A stretch of 64,000 bases of DNA from Clostridium paridis (lineage in GTDB: Bacteria; Bacillota; Clostridia; Clostridiales; Clostridiaceae): assembly GCF_016765615.1 (NCBI RefSeq), contig NZ_JAESWA010000027.1, positions 169,929 to 233,928 on the forward strand, in the 5' to 3' direction. Under the pieces are notes generated by a model. It ran no database searches, was not told the DNA's origin, and worked only from the letters and a program-made list of their open reading frames with translations. Positions 10,056 through 19,569 of this stretch are shown here, one piece after another. A program made the translations under genes and the position numbers. Every line of letters starts with the position of its first letter. The first letter of the stretch is position 1.

Positions 10056-10093
10056 GATAACCTAGCATTAATTTAATGTTAGGTTATTTTCAT
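10056..10093 (+). terminator. Intrinsic terminator after chemoreceptor
   Basis: Inverted repeat GATAACCTAGCATTAA with TTAATGTTAGGTTAT, then TTTT. Confidence 0.8.
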
Positions 10094-10172
10094 ATTTTGA
10101 AAATTAATATCTTCTTTAAATGATATATTTTAAGTAAAGGGTTACATAAGAGTTTAAGGAGGAGAGATTTGA

Positions 10173-11606
<1,434 letters not shown>

Positions 11607-11628
11607 AAGGTTAAATTTAATAAAATAA

Positions 11629-11675
11629 AAAAGGTGATTCTTGAAAGCAATATTTTCAAGAATCACCTTTATTAA
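11629..11675 (+). terminator. Intrinsic terminator after glycoside hydrolase
   Basis: Stem of 17 bp beginning AAAGGTGATTCTTG, pairing with CAAGAATCACCTTT, then TATTAATTT. Confidence 0.88.
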
Positions 11676-11758
11676 TTTGAGGAATTAAAACTAATATAAT
11701 ATAATGTAATAGAGAATTATGAATTACTATTTTAAATCTCAGATAGAGGAGATGAAAT

Positions 11759-12571
11759 ATGGAAGAAGTTATTTATCGTTTATTGTTTTTTGTAAATTCT
11801 AGCAGGGAAAAAGATGTTTATTACACTATAGCTTGGACAATGCTTGAAAATATAAACCAGGTTCCTAAATATAATATAAATCAATTAGCAGACATGTGTT
11901 ACACGTCTCCAGCTACTATTAGTAGGTTTATTAAAAAATTAGATTTCGAGAGTTTTGGAGATTTTAAAAATAAACTTGAGCATACTATTAAATATTATAA
12001 TGATCAGCTATCTTTTAATCTAAAATTAATTGATAATAAAAGTATTAAGCCAAGTACAATAGAAAATGAATTTTATGATTTGTTAATAGATAACTTAGAA
12101 CAAAGCCGTAAGAATATTAATATGAGGAGTTTAGATAAACTTTTAGAACTTATTTATACTCATAACAAGATTTCTTTCTTCGGGATGCAATTCTCTCAGT
12201 ACATAGCTATGGAAATACAAGCTAAGTTCATAGCATTAGGTAAACTTGCCACTGCTTTTGTGGATTTTCAGGAGCAACTTAAGCACATTGAAGAATTAGA
12301 TGAAAACTCGCTTGTTATAATGTTATCTGTAGCTGGAAGAGTAGCGAAGACAGATATAATTAAAAAGATTAAAAGAAAGAAAGTTAAGTTAGCAGTTATA
12401 ACTCAGGATCCTGATGTAGAACGTTTTAAAGAGGCTGATTTAGTTATTAATTTTGGAAATCCAGACATTAAAAGTGTTGAATCAATAGTCTTAGGTAGAT
12501 ATACATTATTAAGTATCATGGATATTTTGTATTATAGATATGGACAATTATATAACCATAGAAATAATTAA
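11759..12571 (+). CDS. MurR/RpiR-family transcriptional regulator
   Basis: 270 residues with the two RpiR domains. The N-terminal helix-turn-helix includes NINQLADMCYTSPATISRFIKKL. The C-terminal SIS (sugar isomerase) domain at about 110-260 contains NKISFFGMQFSQYIAMEIQAK and LVIMLSVAGR. Such proteins sense phosphosugars. Its position after the phospho-beta-glucosidase suggests it controls that gene, but a terminator separates them and I see no confident operator. ATG 11759 follows GAGGAGATG. Function by context is inference. Confidence 0.88.
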   Translation: MEEVIYRLLFFVNSSREKDVYYTIAWTMLENINQVPKYNINQLADMCYTSPATISRFIKKLDFESFGDFKNKLEHTIKYYNDQLSFNLKLIDNKSIKPSTIENEFYDLLIDNLEQSRKNINMRSLDKLLELIYTHNKISFFGMQFSQYIAMEIQAKFIALGKLATAFVDFQEQLKHIEELDENSLVIMLSVAGRVAKTDIIKKIKRKKVKLAVITQDPDVERFKEADLVINFGNPDIKSVESIVLGRYTLLSIMDILYYRYGQLYNHRNN

Positions 12572-12604
12572 ACTGAGGATTTTCAAGATAGAAAATCCTC
12601 AGTT
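12571..12604. terminator. Convergent hairpin between rpiR-like and marR-like genes
   Basis: 14-bp perfect stem AACTGAGGATTTTC with its complement around a 6-nt loop, placed between convergent stop codons. T-runs are short on both sides, so efficiency is uncertain. Confidence 0.65.
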
Positions 12605-12607
12605 ATG

Positions 12608-13054
12608 CTATTCTAAGTATTTTATAGCATTGTCAGACATTTTCTTTAATAATTTTAAGGCTAGAAGTTTTTCTTCCTCTGTAAAATCAAAGGATAGAAA
12701 TGAACTGGACTCATTAAGAACCCTAGTAATTATTGGTTTTATATCAAGGGCTTTTTGGGTAACATAAAGCTTATAGGCCCTACGATCTGTTTCATCAACG
12801 TCTCGTCTAACATAACCAGCTTCTTCAAGTTTTTTTATAGCCTTTGCGGTTGTTCCCTTATCTATTGCAAGTAGATCAGAAAGCTTATCTTGGCTTATTC
12901 CATCATTACAATATAAATTTAAGATGAATATGTATTGACCACTGCCTATATTATATTCTTTTAAATGCTTGCTAATATAATTTTGATTATACCTATTTAA
13001 TATAGATATCCATTTACCTAAGGATTCACTACTTTCCAAAGCTATTTCCCCCAT
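12608..13054 (-). CDS. MarR-family transcriptional repressor
   Basis: About 148 residues of MarR architecture. The winged helix includes SQDKLSDLLAIDKGTTAKAIKKLEEAGYVRR and the wing DVDETDRRAYKLYVT. It is divergent from a MATE exporter, and the shared intergenic region has two palindromes that fit MarR operators, so it most likely represses the exporter and itself. The start is uncertain. ATG at 13054 has no good ribosome site, whereas an in-frame TTG at 13039 is preceded by GGGGGAA at about 8 bases; the shorter 143-residue form is therefore plausible. Confidence 0.9.
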   Translation of the reverse strand: MGEIALESSESLGKWISILNRYNQNYISKHLKEYNIGSGQYIFILNLYCNDGISQDKLSDLLAIDKGTTAKAIKKLEEAGYVRRDVDETDRRAYKLYVTQKALDIKPIITRVLNESSSFLSFDFTEEEKLLALKLLKKMSDNAIKYLE

Positions 13055-13078
13055 AGCATAATTTATAGTTCAATATAT

Positions 13079-13135
13079 AGTTGCATTTGCAACTTATTTG
13101 AAATATAATAATAGTTGCCAGTGCAACTATTATTA
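13079..13135. promoter_or_regulatory. Two MarR-type operators overlapping the MATE promoter
   Basis: Operator 1 (13079-13094) is AGTTGCA-TT-TGCAACT, a perfect palindrome. Operator 2 (13106-13135) is a 13-bp perfect inverted repeat around CAGT with core AGTTGC...GCAACT. Their centres are 34 bp apart. On the plus strand, TTGCAT (13081-13086) and TATAAT (13104-13109) with a 17-bp spacer make a promoter for the exporter; its -35 lies inside operator 1 and its -10 enters operator 2. Confidence 0.85.
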
Positions 13136-13187
13136 TAATACATATATTATAAAAATCATATATTAAATTTTAAAGGAGGTTTTAATT

Positions 13188-14588
13188 ATGAATACAACAA
13201 ATGAATTAGGCACTGAAAGTGTAGGGAAACTTCTTTTGAAATTTTCTATTCCAGCAATTATTGGTATGTTAGTGAATGTACTCTATAGTATTGTAGATAG
13301 AATATTTGTTGGAAGAGGGGTGGGATCTCTACCGCTTTCAGGTGTAGCAGTAACATTCCCAATAACAAATGTCATTATGGCGTTTGGTATGCTTGCAGGA
13401 ATAGGTGCAGGTGCAGTTATTTCTATAAAACTAGGTCAGAATAAAAAAGAAGAAGCAGAACATATTTTAGGAAATGCATTCGTTTTACTTGTTATATTCT
13501 CTGTATTTATTACTGTCGTAGGAATACTTTTCCTTGAGCCTATACTTAGGATACTAGGGGCAAACGAAGATATAATGCTTTATGCAAAAGAATTTTCTTT
13601 TATTATTTTCCTTGGTGTTATTTTTCAAAATATTGCTTTTGGATTAAATTCAGTTATTAGGTCACAAGGTGATCCTAAAACGGCAATGGTTACAATGTTG
13701 TTAGGAGCTTTTATAAATTTTATAGCTAATCCTTTATTTATATTTGTATTTAAATTGGGAGTAAGAGGGTCAGCTTTATCAACTGTTATTTCACAAATGA
13801 TAACTGCCACTTGGACACTTTGGTTCTTCCTAAAAGGTAAGGGACTATTGAAGCTTAAGAGAGAAAACCTGAAGTTAGATTCTCATATTATTAGGCAAAT
13901 AATAGCAATTGGTATGTCTCCTTTCGTAATGCAATTAGCAGCAAGTGTAGTTACCATTACATTTAACAAGAGTTTAGAAAATTACGGTGGTTCTATTGCT
14001 ATAGGAGCTATGGCACTAGTGACAAGCATTAATATGCTTATATTAATGCCTATATTCGGAATAAATCAAGGGGTTCAGCCTATTATTGGATACAATTACG
14101 GTGCAAAAAATTACAAGAGAGTTAAAAAGGCACTTAAGTATGCCGTTATGGGAGCTACAGCAATTACAGTGTTCGGATTTATAATGGTAGAACTATTCCC
14201 AGTTCAAATAATAAAGATATTTAACAGTGATGATGTTGGGCTAGTAGATATGGGATCAAGAGGACTTACTATATTTTTATTAATGTTACCAATTGTAGGC
14301 TTCACTATAGTTGGAACTAATTATTTCCAAGCTATAGCGAAAGCAAAACTTTCTATGATACTAGGACTACTTAGACAAGTATTGTTTTTAATACCATTGA
14401 TAATCATACTACCTAATTACTTTAAATTAGATGGTATTTGGATGGCTCAACCTATAGCCGACTTTATTACAACTGTTGTTACAGGTGTGTTTGTTTATAG
14501 GGAAATGAAGATTCTTACAAGGGAAGAACAAAAGGATAAAGAAGAGTTTCCTAAAGGTGATTTAGAAGTTAAAGTAGCAGATATGTAA
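13188..14588 (+). CDS. MATE-family multidrug efflux transporter
   Basis: 466-residue inner-membrane exporter with about 12 hydrophobic helices. Family features include the N-terminal LLLKFSIPAIIGMLVNVLYSIVDRIFVG segment and the internal repeat starting at PFVMQLAASVV, with GINQGVQPIIGYNYGA typical of the NorM/DinF-related clostridial MATE group. These export cationic drugs by Na+ or H+ antiport. ATG 13188 follows AAAGGAGG. Expression is probably repressed by the divergent MarR protein through the two operators. The C-terminal ~20 residues are charged. Confidence 0.92.
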   Translation: MNTTNELGTESVGKLLLKFSIPAIIGMLVNVLYSIVDRIFVGRGVGSLPLSGVAVTFPITNVIMAFGMLAGIGAGAVISIKLGQNKKEEAEHILGNAFVLLVIFSVFITVVGILFLEPILRILGANEDIMLYAKEFSFIIFLGVIFQNIAFGLNSVIRSQGDPKTAMVTMLLGAFINFIANPLFIFVFKLGVRGSALSTVISQMITATWTLWFFLKGKGLLKLKRENLKLDSHIIRQIIAIGMSPFVMQLAASVVTITFNKSLENYGGSIAIGAMALVTSINMLILMPIFGINQGVQPIIGYNYGAKNYKRVKKALKYAVMGATAITVFGFIMVELFPVQIIKIFNSDDVGLVDMGSRGLTIFLLMLPIVGFTIVGTNYFQAIAKAKLSMILGLLRQVLFLIPLIIILPNYFKLDGIWMAQPIADFITTVVTGVFVYREMKILTREEQKDKEEFPKGDLEVKVADM

Positions 14589-14590
14589 AT

Positions 14591-14627
14591 GTAAAATAAA
14601 AGAGCCCAAAGGGCTCTTTTATTTTAC
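14591..14627. terminator. Bidirectional terminator between MATE gene and small gene
   Basis: Perfect 17-bp stem GTAAAATAAAAGAGCCC with its complement and an AAA loop. T-rich flanks are present on both strands. It overlaps the last codons of the minus-strand small gene. Confidence 0.9.
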
Positions 14628-14758
14628 ATTAATGGCATTCTACCGTATTTATATTTTGTTTCTTGTGCTAGATCACTATATTTTCTTGGATGTGGTTCTT
14701 CGTCTATAATGTGCATTTCTTGTATAAATTTCTTGAATAAGTTCTGTATTTTCATCAT
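14624..14758 (-). CDS. Small 44-residue protein of unknown function
   Basis: An open frame beginning MMKIQNLFKKFIQEMH and ending KYGRMPLM, terminated by TAA within the shared terminator. A strong ribosome site (AAGGAGATGATATA) precedes the ATG, and a good promoter (TTGACT, 17 bp, TATAAA) lies about 60 bases upstream. The N-terminal half could form an amphipathic helix; the rest is hydrophilic with HPRKYSDL. There is no signal peptide or membrane segment. The combination of promoter, ribosome site and terminator argues for a real gene. I do not recognise the family. Confidence 0.75.
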   Translation of the reverse strand: MMKIQNLFKKFIQEMHIIDEEPHPRKYSDLAQETKYKYGRMPLM

Positions 14759-14825
14759 TTATATCATCTCCTTAGAATTTAATCCGTTAATAAATTCTAG
14801 AAATATTAATTGTCTCTACATCTTC

Positions 14826-14854
14826 TTTATAATATATTCTATGATGATAGTCAA
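14826..14854 (-). promoter_or_regulatory. Promoter of the 44-residue small gene
   Basis: On the minus strand TTGACT (14854-14849) and TATAAA (14831-14826) are separated by 17 bp, close to the sigma-A consensus. Confidence 0.7.
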
Positions 14855-14923
14855 TTAAAAACATGCCCAAAAACTGTGATTTTTTTTAATAAATTAATAA
14901 ATGAAAACTATATAAGGACAGAG

Positions 14924-14964
14924 TTTATTGATAGATTATCAATAAATATCAAAAAGCTTTGATA
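14924..14964. promoter_or_regulatory. Cluster of TATCAA/TTGATA half-sites
   Basis: Two adjacent inverted repeats: TTTATTGATA-GAT-TATCAATAAA, then TATCAAA-AAGC-TTTGATA. The rest of the 14855-15173 interval is AT-rich and otherwise holds only a possible TATAAT at 15060. Likely a protein-binding site for the NlpC gene or the small gene. Confidence 0.5.
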
Positions 14965-15173
14965 AATTTTAGATGCATAAAAATCGGTATATTTTAAGTG
15001 CATTTTTAGATCGTAAATAAATGTTTTTAAAAAATTTATAAATTTATTATGGAAAGTAGTATAATAATTAGTAATGAGAATCCAAAATCAGTCGAAAATT
15101 CTATGTGAGGAATAAAGTGTATAAAACTTATGTTAATATATAGCTTTTTATAGGAACTTAAGGGGGGATATAA

Positions 15174-16514
15174 GTGGATAAAAAGAAAATAGTTCAATTA
15201 CTCATGACTACTGCAGCAACATCAACAGGTGTTATTATTTCAAATCATGCGGCATATGCAGCAACAAATACAACTTCAGTAGCAAATATTCAGCAATTCA
15301 CCAAAAAAGGACAAGTTATTAATGTTAGCACTAATCTTAGAGTAAGATCAGGTGCAGGATCTAATTACTCAATAATTGGATACTTAGTAAATGGACAAAC
15401 TTTTAGTATATTAGGTTCAGAAGGCGATTGGTACAATATACAGTATGATGGCAGAAGTGGATATGTAAGTAAGGATTATGTTAAGGACGTCTCGTCAGGT
15501 GGTATTGTGACTACACCTACGAATAATATAGTTTCTTCTTCATCTAAAGGAGAAGTTGTTAATATAAGTAGTAGTTTAAGAATAAGATCATCTGCCAGCA
15601 CTAGTTCATCAATCGTTGGATATTTTACTAATGGACAAACATTTGATATAAAGGGTAAGTCAGGATATTGGTTCTATATACAAGCAAATGGAATAAGTGG
15701 ATATGTACATAAAGATTATGTTAAAGAGATTGGTACATCAGAAGGAACTACTAGTCCTTCGACACCAATTCAGAATCCGACTCAAACTCCATCACAAGAT
15801 AATGGAAGTAAGAGAGGGGTAGTTTATAATGTTAGCTCTAATCTAAGACTAAGAAGTAAGCCAAGTACTGGATCAGATAGTAAAGTATTAGCATATTTAT
15901 TACCTGGAGCAACTTTTGATGTCTTAGGAACGTATGGGGATTGGTATAATGTTAATTATAATGGGAACATAGGATACCTACTTAAGGACTATGTTAAGTT
16001 AGTAGATGGGACTAGTTCTAATAATAGCAGTGGTGCTGATAATACCAACACTCCAAGTAATTCTTCAGCCTATAATAAGATTTTAAGTGCATTAAAAGCA
16101 CAAATTGGATCTCCATATGTTTATGGTGGGGCAGGAGAATTATTAACAACAGCGTACTTAAATACTATAAAACAAACTTTTTCAGTTGAGGCATCAAGAG
16201 GAGTTTATGACTTGGCTGCAAAATATGTAGATAAGGGATATAGAGCATTTGATTGTTCAGGTTTTGTTCAATGGGGATATAAGCAAGCAGGAATAACTAT
16301 CGGAAGAACTACTTGGGATCAAATTAATAATGGAGTGGAAGTATCTGTTTCGGATGCAAAACCGGGAGATCTTTTATTCTATAGTGATATTAGTCATGTA
16401 GGCATGTACATAGGAAATGGGCAATGGATAGAGTCACCAAACTCTAAGGATTATGTGAAGATTGTAAATGTAAATTGGAGTAAAATAGGCCGAGTTAGAA
16501 GAATCCTAAATTAG
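15174..16514 (+). CDS. Secreted NlpC/P60 cell-wall hydrolase with three SH3b domains
   Basis: 446 residues with a signal peptide ending near AAYA. Three bacterial SH3 domains at about 43-103, 122-183 and 213-275 each carry an LRxRSxxxxxS motif and a GxxGYxxKDYVK end, and probably bind peptidoglycan. The C-terminal NlpC/P60 domain has catalytic Cys in FDCSGFVQWG and His in DISHVGMYIG. It should cleave the gamma-D-Glu to diamino acid bond in stem peptides. Odd: about 40 residues separate PYVYGG from FDCSGF, where typical enzymes have only a few. GTG start 15174 follows AAGGGGGG. Confidence 0.92.
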   Translation: MDKKKIVQLLMTTAATSTGVIISNHAAYAATNTTSVANIQQFTKKGQVINVSTNLRVRSGAGSNYSIIGYLVNGQTFSILGSEGDWYNIQYDGRSGYVSKDYVKDVSSGGIVTTPTNNIVSSSSKGEVVNISSSLRIRSSASTSSSIVGYFTNGQTFDIKGKSGYWFYIQANGISGYVHKDYVKEIGTSEGTTSPSTPIQNPTQTPSQDNGSKRGVVYNVSSNLRLRSKPSTGSDSKVLAYLLPGATFDVLGTYGDWYNVNYNGNIGYLLKDYVKLVDGTSSNNSSGADNTNTPSNSSAYNKILSALKAQIGSPYVYGGAGELLTTAYLNTIKQTFSVEASRGVYDLAAKYVDKGYRAFDCSGFVQWGYKQAGITIGRTTWDQINNGVEVSVSDAKPGDLLFYSDISHVGMYIGNGQWIESPNSKDYVKIVNVNWSKIGRVRRILN

Positions 16515-16552
16515 TAGAATTATTTAAGGCATAGGTACAATTGGAGGAAACT

Positions 16553-17584
16553 ATGAGTAAGATTATAGATTTAAGAAGTGATACAGTAACAGAGCCAACT
16601 GAAAAAATGAGAGAAGCTATGTTTAAGGCTACAGTAGGGGATGACGTGTATGAGGATGACCCTACTATAAAAGAATTAGAAAAATATGCAGCAACCATGG
16701 TTGGAAAAGAGGCAGCAATATTTGTCCCTAGTGGAACTTTTGGAAATCAACTAGCTATATTTACCCATTGTAAAAGAGGAGACGAAGTAATACTAGGTGA
16801 AGATTGTCATATAGTTGCGCATGAAGTCGGTGCAGCAGCTGTAATTGCAGGTGTTCAACTTAGAGCGTTAGAAACAAAAAGAGGAAAGATGGATGTCTCA
16901 AAGGTTACATCTATAATAAGATCAGAACAGGAAGATATTCATTTTCCAGGTACATCTTTGATTTGTTTAGAGAATGCATATTCAAATGGATCAGTAGTAG
17001 ACCTGGAATACATGAAATCAATTTATAACATAGCAGAAAAAAGGAATTTAAAGGTACACTTAGATGGAGCAAGATTATTTAATGCAGCAACGTATTTACA
17101 AGTTGATGCAAAAGATATTGTTAAATATTGTGATTCAGTAATGTTTTGTTTATCTAAGGGGCTATGCTCTCCAATAGGATCTATATTAGCAGGAAGCAAG
17201 GAATTTATAGAAAAAGCTAGAAAGAAAAGAAAGCTAATGGGCGGTGGATTAAGACAAGGTGGCTTTTTAGCAGCTGCAGGACTTATTTCACTTAAAGAGA
17301 TGACTGGCAGATTAAGTGAAGATCATCATAATGCAAGATACCTAGCAAGTAGACTAGAGGAGATTTCAGGTATAACTGTTGATAAAGATAACCTTGATAT
17401 CAATATGGTTTTCTTCAAAATTGAAAATTGCAATAAGAGCTCTAATGAGCTATGTGACGCATTTTTAAGCAAAGGAATAAAAACAAATCCACCAGAAGCA
17501 GGAAAGATGAGATTTGTGACACACTATTGGGTTAATAAAGAAGATATTGATTATGTTGTTAACGTGATGAAGGAATTAATATAG
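16553..17584 (+). CDS. ltaE: Low-specificity L-threonine aldolase
   Basis: PLP-dependent fold-type I enzyme that splits L-threonine or allo-threonine to glycine and acetaldehyde. The N-terminal DLRSDTVTEPTEKMREAM and DDVYEDDPT are hallmark segments. HLDGARLFNA holds the PLP-interacting Asp, and FCLSKGLCSP contains the Schiff-base Lys. I chose ATG 16553, with GGAGGA at 16543-16548, rather than the in-frame TTG at 16541. It lies 38 bases after the NlpC gene; a terminator follows. Confidence 0.92.
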   Translation: MSKIIDLRSDTVTEPTEKMREAMFKATVGDDVYEDDPTIKELEKYAATMVGKEAAIFVPSGTFGNQLAIFTHCKRGDEVILGEDCHIVAHEVGAAAVIAGVQLRALETKRGKMDVSKVTSIIRSEQEDIHFPGTSLICLENAYSNGSVVDLEYMKSIYNIAEKRNLKVHLDGARLFNAATYLQVDAKDIVKYCDSVMFCLSKGLCSPIGSILAGSKEFIEKARKKRKLMGGGLRQGGFLAAAGLISLKEMTGRLSEDHHNARYLASRLEEISGITVDKDNLDINMVFFKIENCNKSSNELCDAFLSKGIKTNPPEAGKMRFVTHYWVNKEDIDYVVNVMKELI

Positions 17585-17592
17585 TAATGATT

Positions 17593-17642
17593 AATAAGAT
17601 TCAGAGATTTTTCAAACAAAAAATTTCTGAATCTTATTTTTT
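17593..17642 (+). terminator. Intrinsic terminator after threonine aldolase
   Basis: AATAAGATTCAGA pairs with TCTGAATCTTATT across a 20-nt AT-rich loop, then TTTT. Confidence 0.75.
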
Positions 17643-17838
17643 GCCCTTTTTATATATAAAACTTTAGAAATATTAAAGAAAGGTTAAATTTTAAAATAGT
17701 AGTGTTTTATAAAAAATAATTAGGAGTATTGTCATTAAATTGACACTTTCGAACAATATACTAGATATATTAAAGATATTGTTAAATTATAGTTGGATAT
17801 TTTAAAAATGATAATTAATCAATGTAGGGGGAATTATT

Positions 17839-19491
17839 ATGAAAAGAAAGCTAGTGAAATACATTGTTGCAGCAGTAGTTGTAATTGCAGTAGCTACAGG
17901 AGGATATGTAGGATACAATAAGATTTTTGCCAGCAAGGCTACGGCTACAAGTGCTCAATACATGACTGTATCTGCTACAAAAACAAATATTACAGTAAAT
18001 GTACAGGGTACAGGATCTGCATTTGCAGGAACATCTAAAGATATATCTGCAAGTAATAATGGTACACTAACTGGACTTAATGTAAAGGTAGGGGATACTG
18101 TTAAAGCAGGGGATACTTTGTTTGTTTCTGACAGCCAAGATGTAAAGCAAAACTTAGATAAAGCAAAAAGTAACTTAGATAAGGCAAATTCTCAGGCATC
18201 AGCTAGTAATACAAATAGCCAAGTTGCAGATGCTCAAGCTGCAGTAACTCAAGCAGAAAATGAACTTAGCCAAGCAACAAATAAAGTAAATTCAATGACA
18301 TCAAGTGCACCAGTAAGTGGAACTGTAACTGCAGTAAATAATAGTAACGGAGATTATGTTGATTCTAGAAAACCAATTTTATCAATCACTGATGATAATG
18401 GCAAAGTAGTACAAGTTACTTCAAATAATAGTGGAACAATACAAGGATTAAGTGTAGGAGTTGGAAGTAAAGTTGCTTCGGGTCAAAGATTATTTACTAC
18501 AGACAATCAGGATTTGAGAGATGCGGTTTCAAAAGCACAAGATGATTTAAGTAAAGCAAAAGCATCTTTATCATCAGCTCAAAGACAATCAAGCTCAAGT
18601 TCAGATACGTCAGGTGTTAGTGATGCTCAAAGTCAATATAATTCTGCTTCAGAGCAAGTGACTAAAATGACAGTAACATCACCAATTGATGGAATAGTTA
18701 CACAAGAAAATAATGCCAATGGTGATGATATACAGTCTGGTAAATCAGTATTAACTGTGGTAGATCCATCATCAATAAAGGTTAAGGTTGCTATAGATGA
18801 AATGGATATAAACAAGGTTAAGGTTGGACAAAAAGCTCAGATTAAGTTCGATGCAATTAGTGATAAAACTTTTGATGGCTCAGTAGAATCAATAGCACTA
18901 ACAGGAACTTCAAGTAATAATGTAACTACATATGATGTTGTAGTTTCAGTAGCAAACCCAACAGATATTAAAATAGGAATGAATGCAAATGTAAATATAT
19001 CAGTTGAAAGTAAGGATGATGTTTTAGCAATACCTACAGAAGCTTTAGTAGATAGGAACGGAACTAAATATGTAATGGTAGAAGGTGCACCGGCATCAAG
19101 TAATAGTTCAAATGCCAATTCAAATAATAGTTCAAGTAATAATCAAAAAGGTTCATATTCAGGAAGTGGAAATGGACGAGCAGGTGGAAGAATGGGAGGC
19201 ACATATTCAGGTGCAGGAAAACTTGTTCAGGTTAAGACAGGAATACAAAATGAAAACTATGTAGAGATTTTAGATGGACTAACTGAAGGAGAAAAAGTTT
19301 TAGTTACTTTGCCGAAAACTACAACTACTAATACAACAGGAAATAGAAGTGGTTTTGGTGGCATGGGAGGCTTTGGCGGCAGTATAGGAGGCGGAGCCAA
19401 TAGACAAACAGGTGGTGGAAATGCAGGCAATAGTAGTAATGGCAATGGTAGTAAGAGTGGAAGTACTAATGGCACAAGCAAAGGAAACTAA
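17839..19491 (+). CDS. MacA/HlyD-type efflux periplasmic adaptor-like subunit with duplicated lipoyl-hairpin module
   Basis: 550-residue membrane-anchored adaptor for the ABC exporter that follows. One N-terminal membrane helix (~7-29). Two similar modules follow: a lipoyl half (NGTLTGLNVKVGDTVKAGDTLF and later SGTIQGLSVGVGSKVASGQRLF) each with an Ala/Lys/Gln-rich coiled coil (~95-150 and ~225-275). Beta-barrel and membrane-proximal domains follow, including PSSIKVKVAIDEMDINKVKVGQKA. The C-terminal half has Ser/Asn-rich and Gly-rich tails (GGMGGFGGSIGGG). It is longer than usual relatives. In Gram-positives such adaptors work in the wall space. Confidence 0.9.
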   Translation: MKRKLVKYIVAAVVVIAVATGGYVGYNKIFASKATATSAQYMTVSATKTNITVNVQGTGSAFAGTSKDISASNNGTLTGLNVKVGDTVKAGDTLFVSDSQDVKQNLDKAKSNLDKANSQASASNTNSQVADAQAAVTQAENELSQATNKVNSMTSSAPVSGTVTAVNNSNGDYVDSRKPILSITDDNGKVVQVTSNNSGTIQGLSVGVGSKVASGQRLFTTDNQDLRDAVSKAQDDLSKAKASLSSAQRQSSSSSDTSGVSDAQSQYNSASEQVTKMTVTSPIDGIVTQENNANGDDIQSGKSVLTVVDPSSIKVKVAIDEMDINKVKVGQKAQIKFDAISDKTFDGSVESIALTGTSSNNVTTYDVVVSVANPTDIKIGMNANVNISVESKDDVLAIPTEALVDRNGTKYVMVEGAPASSNSSNANSNNSSSNNQKGSYSGSGNGRAGGRMGGTYSGAGKLVQVKTGIQNENYVEILDGLTEGEKVLVTLPKTTTTNTTGNRSGFGGMGGFGGSIGGGANRQTGGGNAGNSSNGNGSKSGSTNGTSKGN

Positions 19492-19569
19492 CCAGATAAT
19501 ATAAATTATAATGTGTCATTTTTGAGGATGTCTATCTTTTAAAAATGCCTTACTGGAGGAAGATATTAT

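Noticed and set aside
14928..14942. Fnr site upstream of the NlpC gene
   Set aside because: The half-sites TTGAT and ATCAA are 5 bp apart rather than 4, and no Fnr-type iron-sulfur regulator is encoded in the window.
17747..17775. TTGACA upstream of the exporter adaptor gene as a promoter
   Set aside because: No TATAAT-like hexamer lies at 16-18 bp; only GATATA at 18 bp. I could not support it well enough to list.
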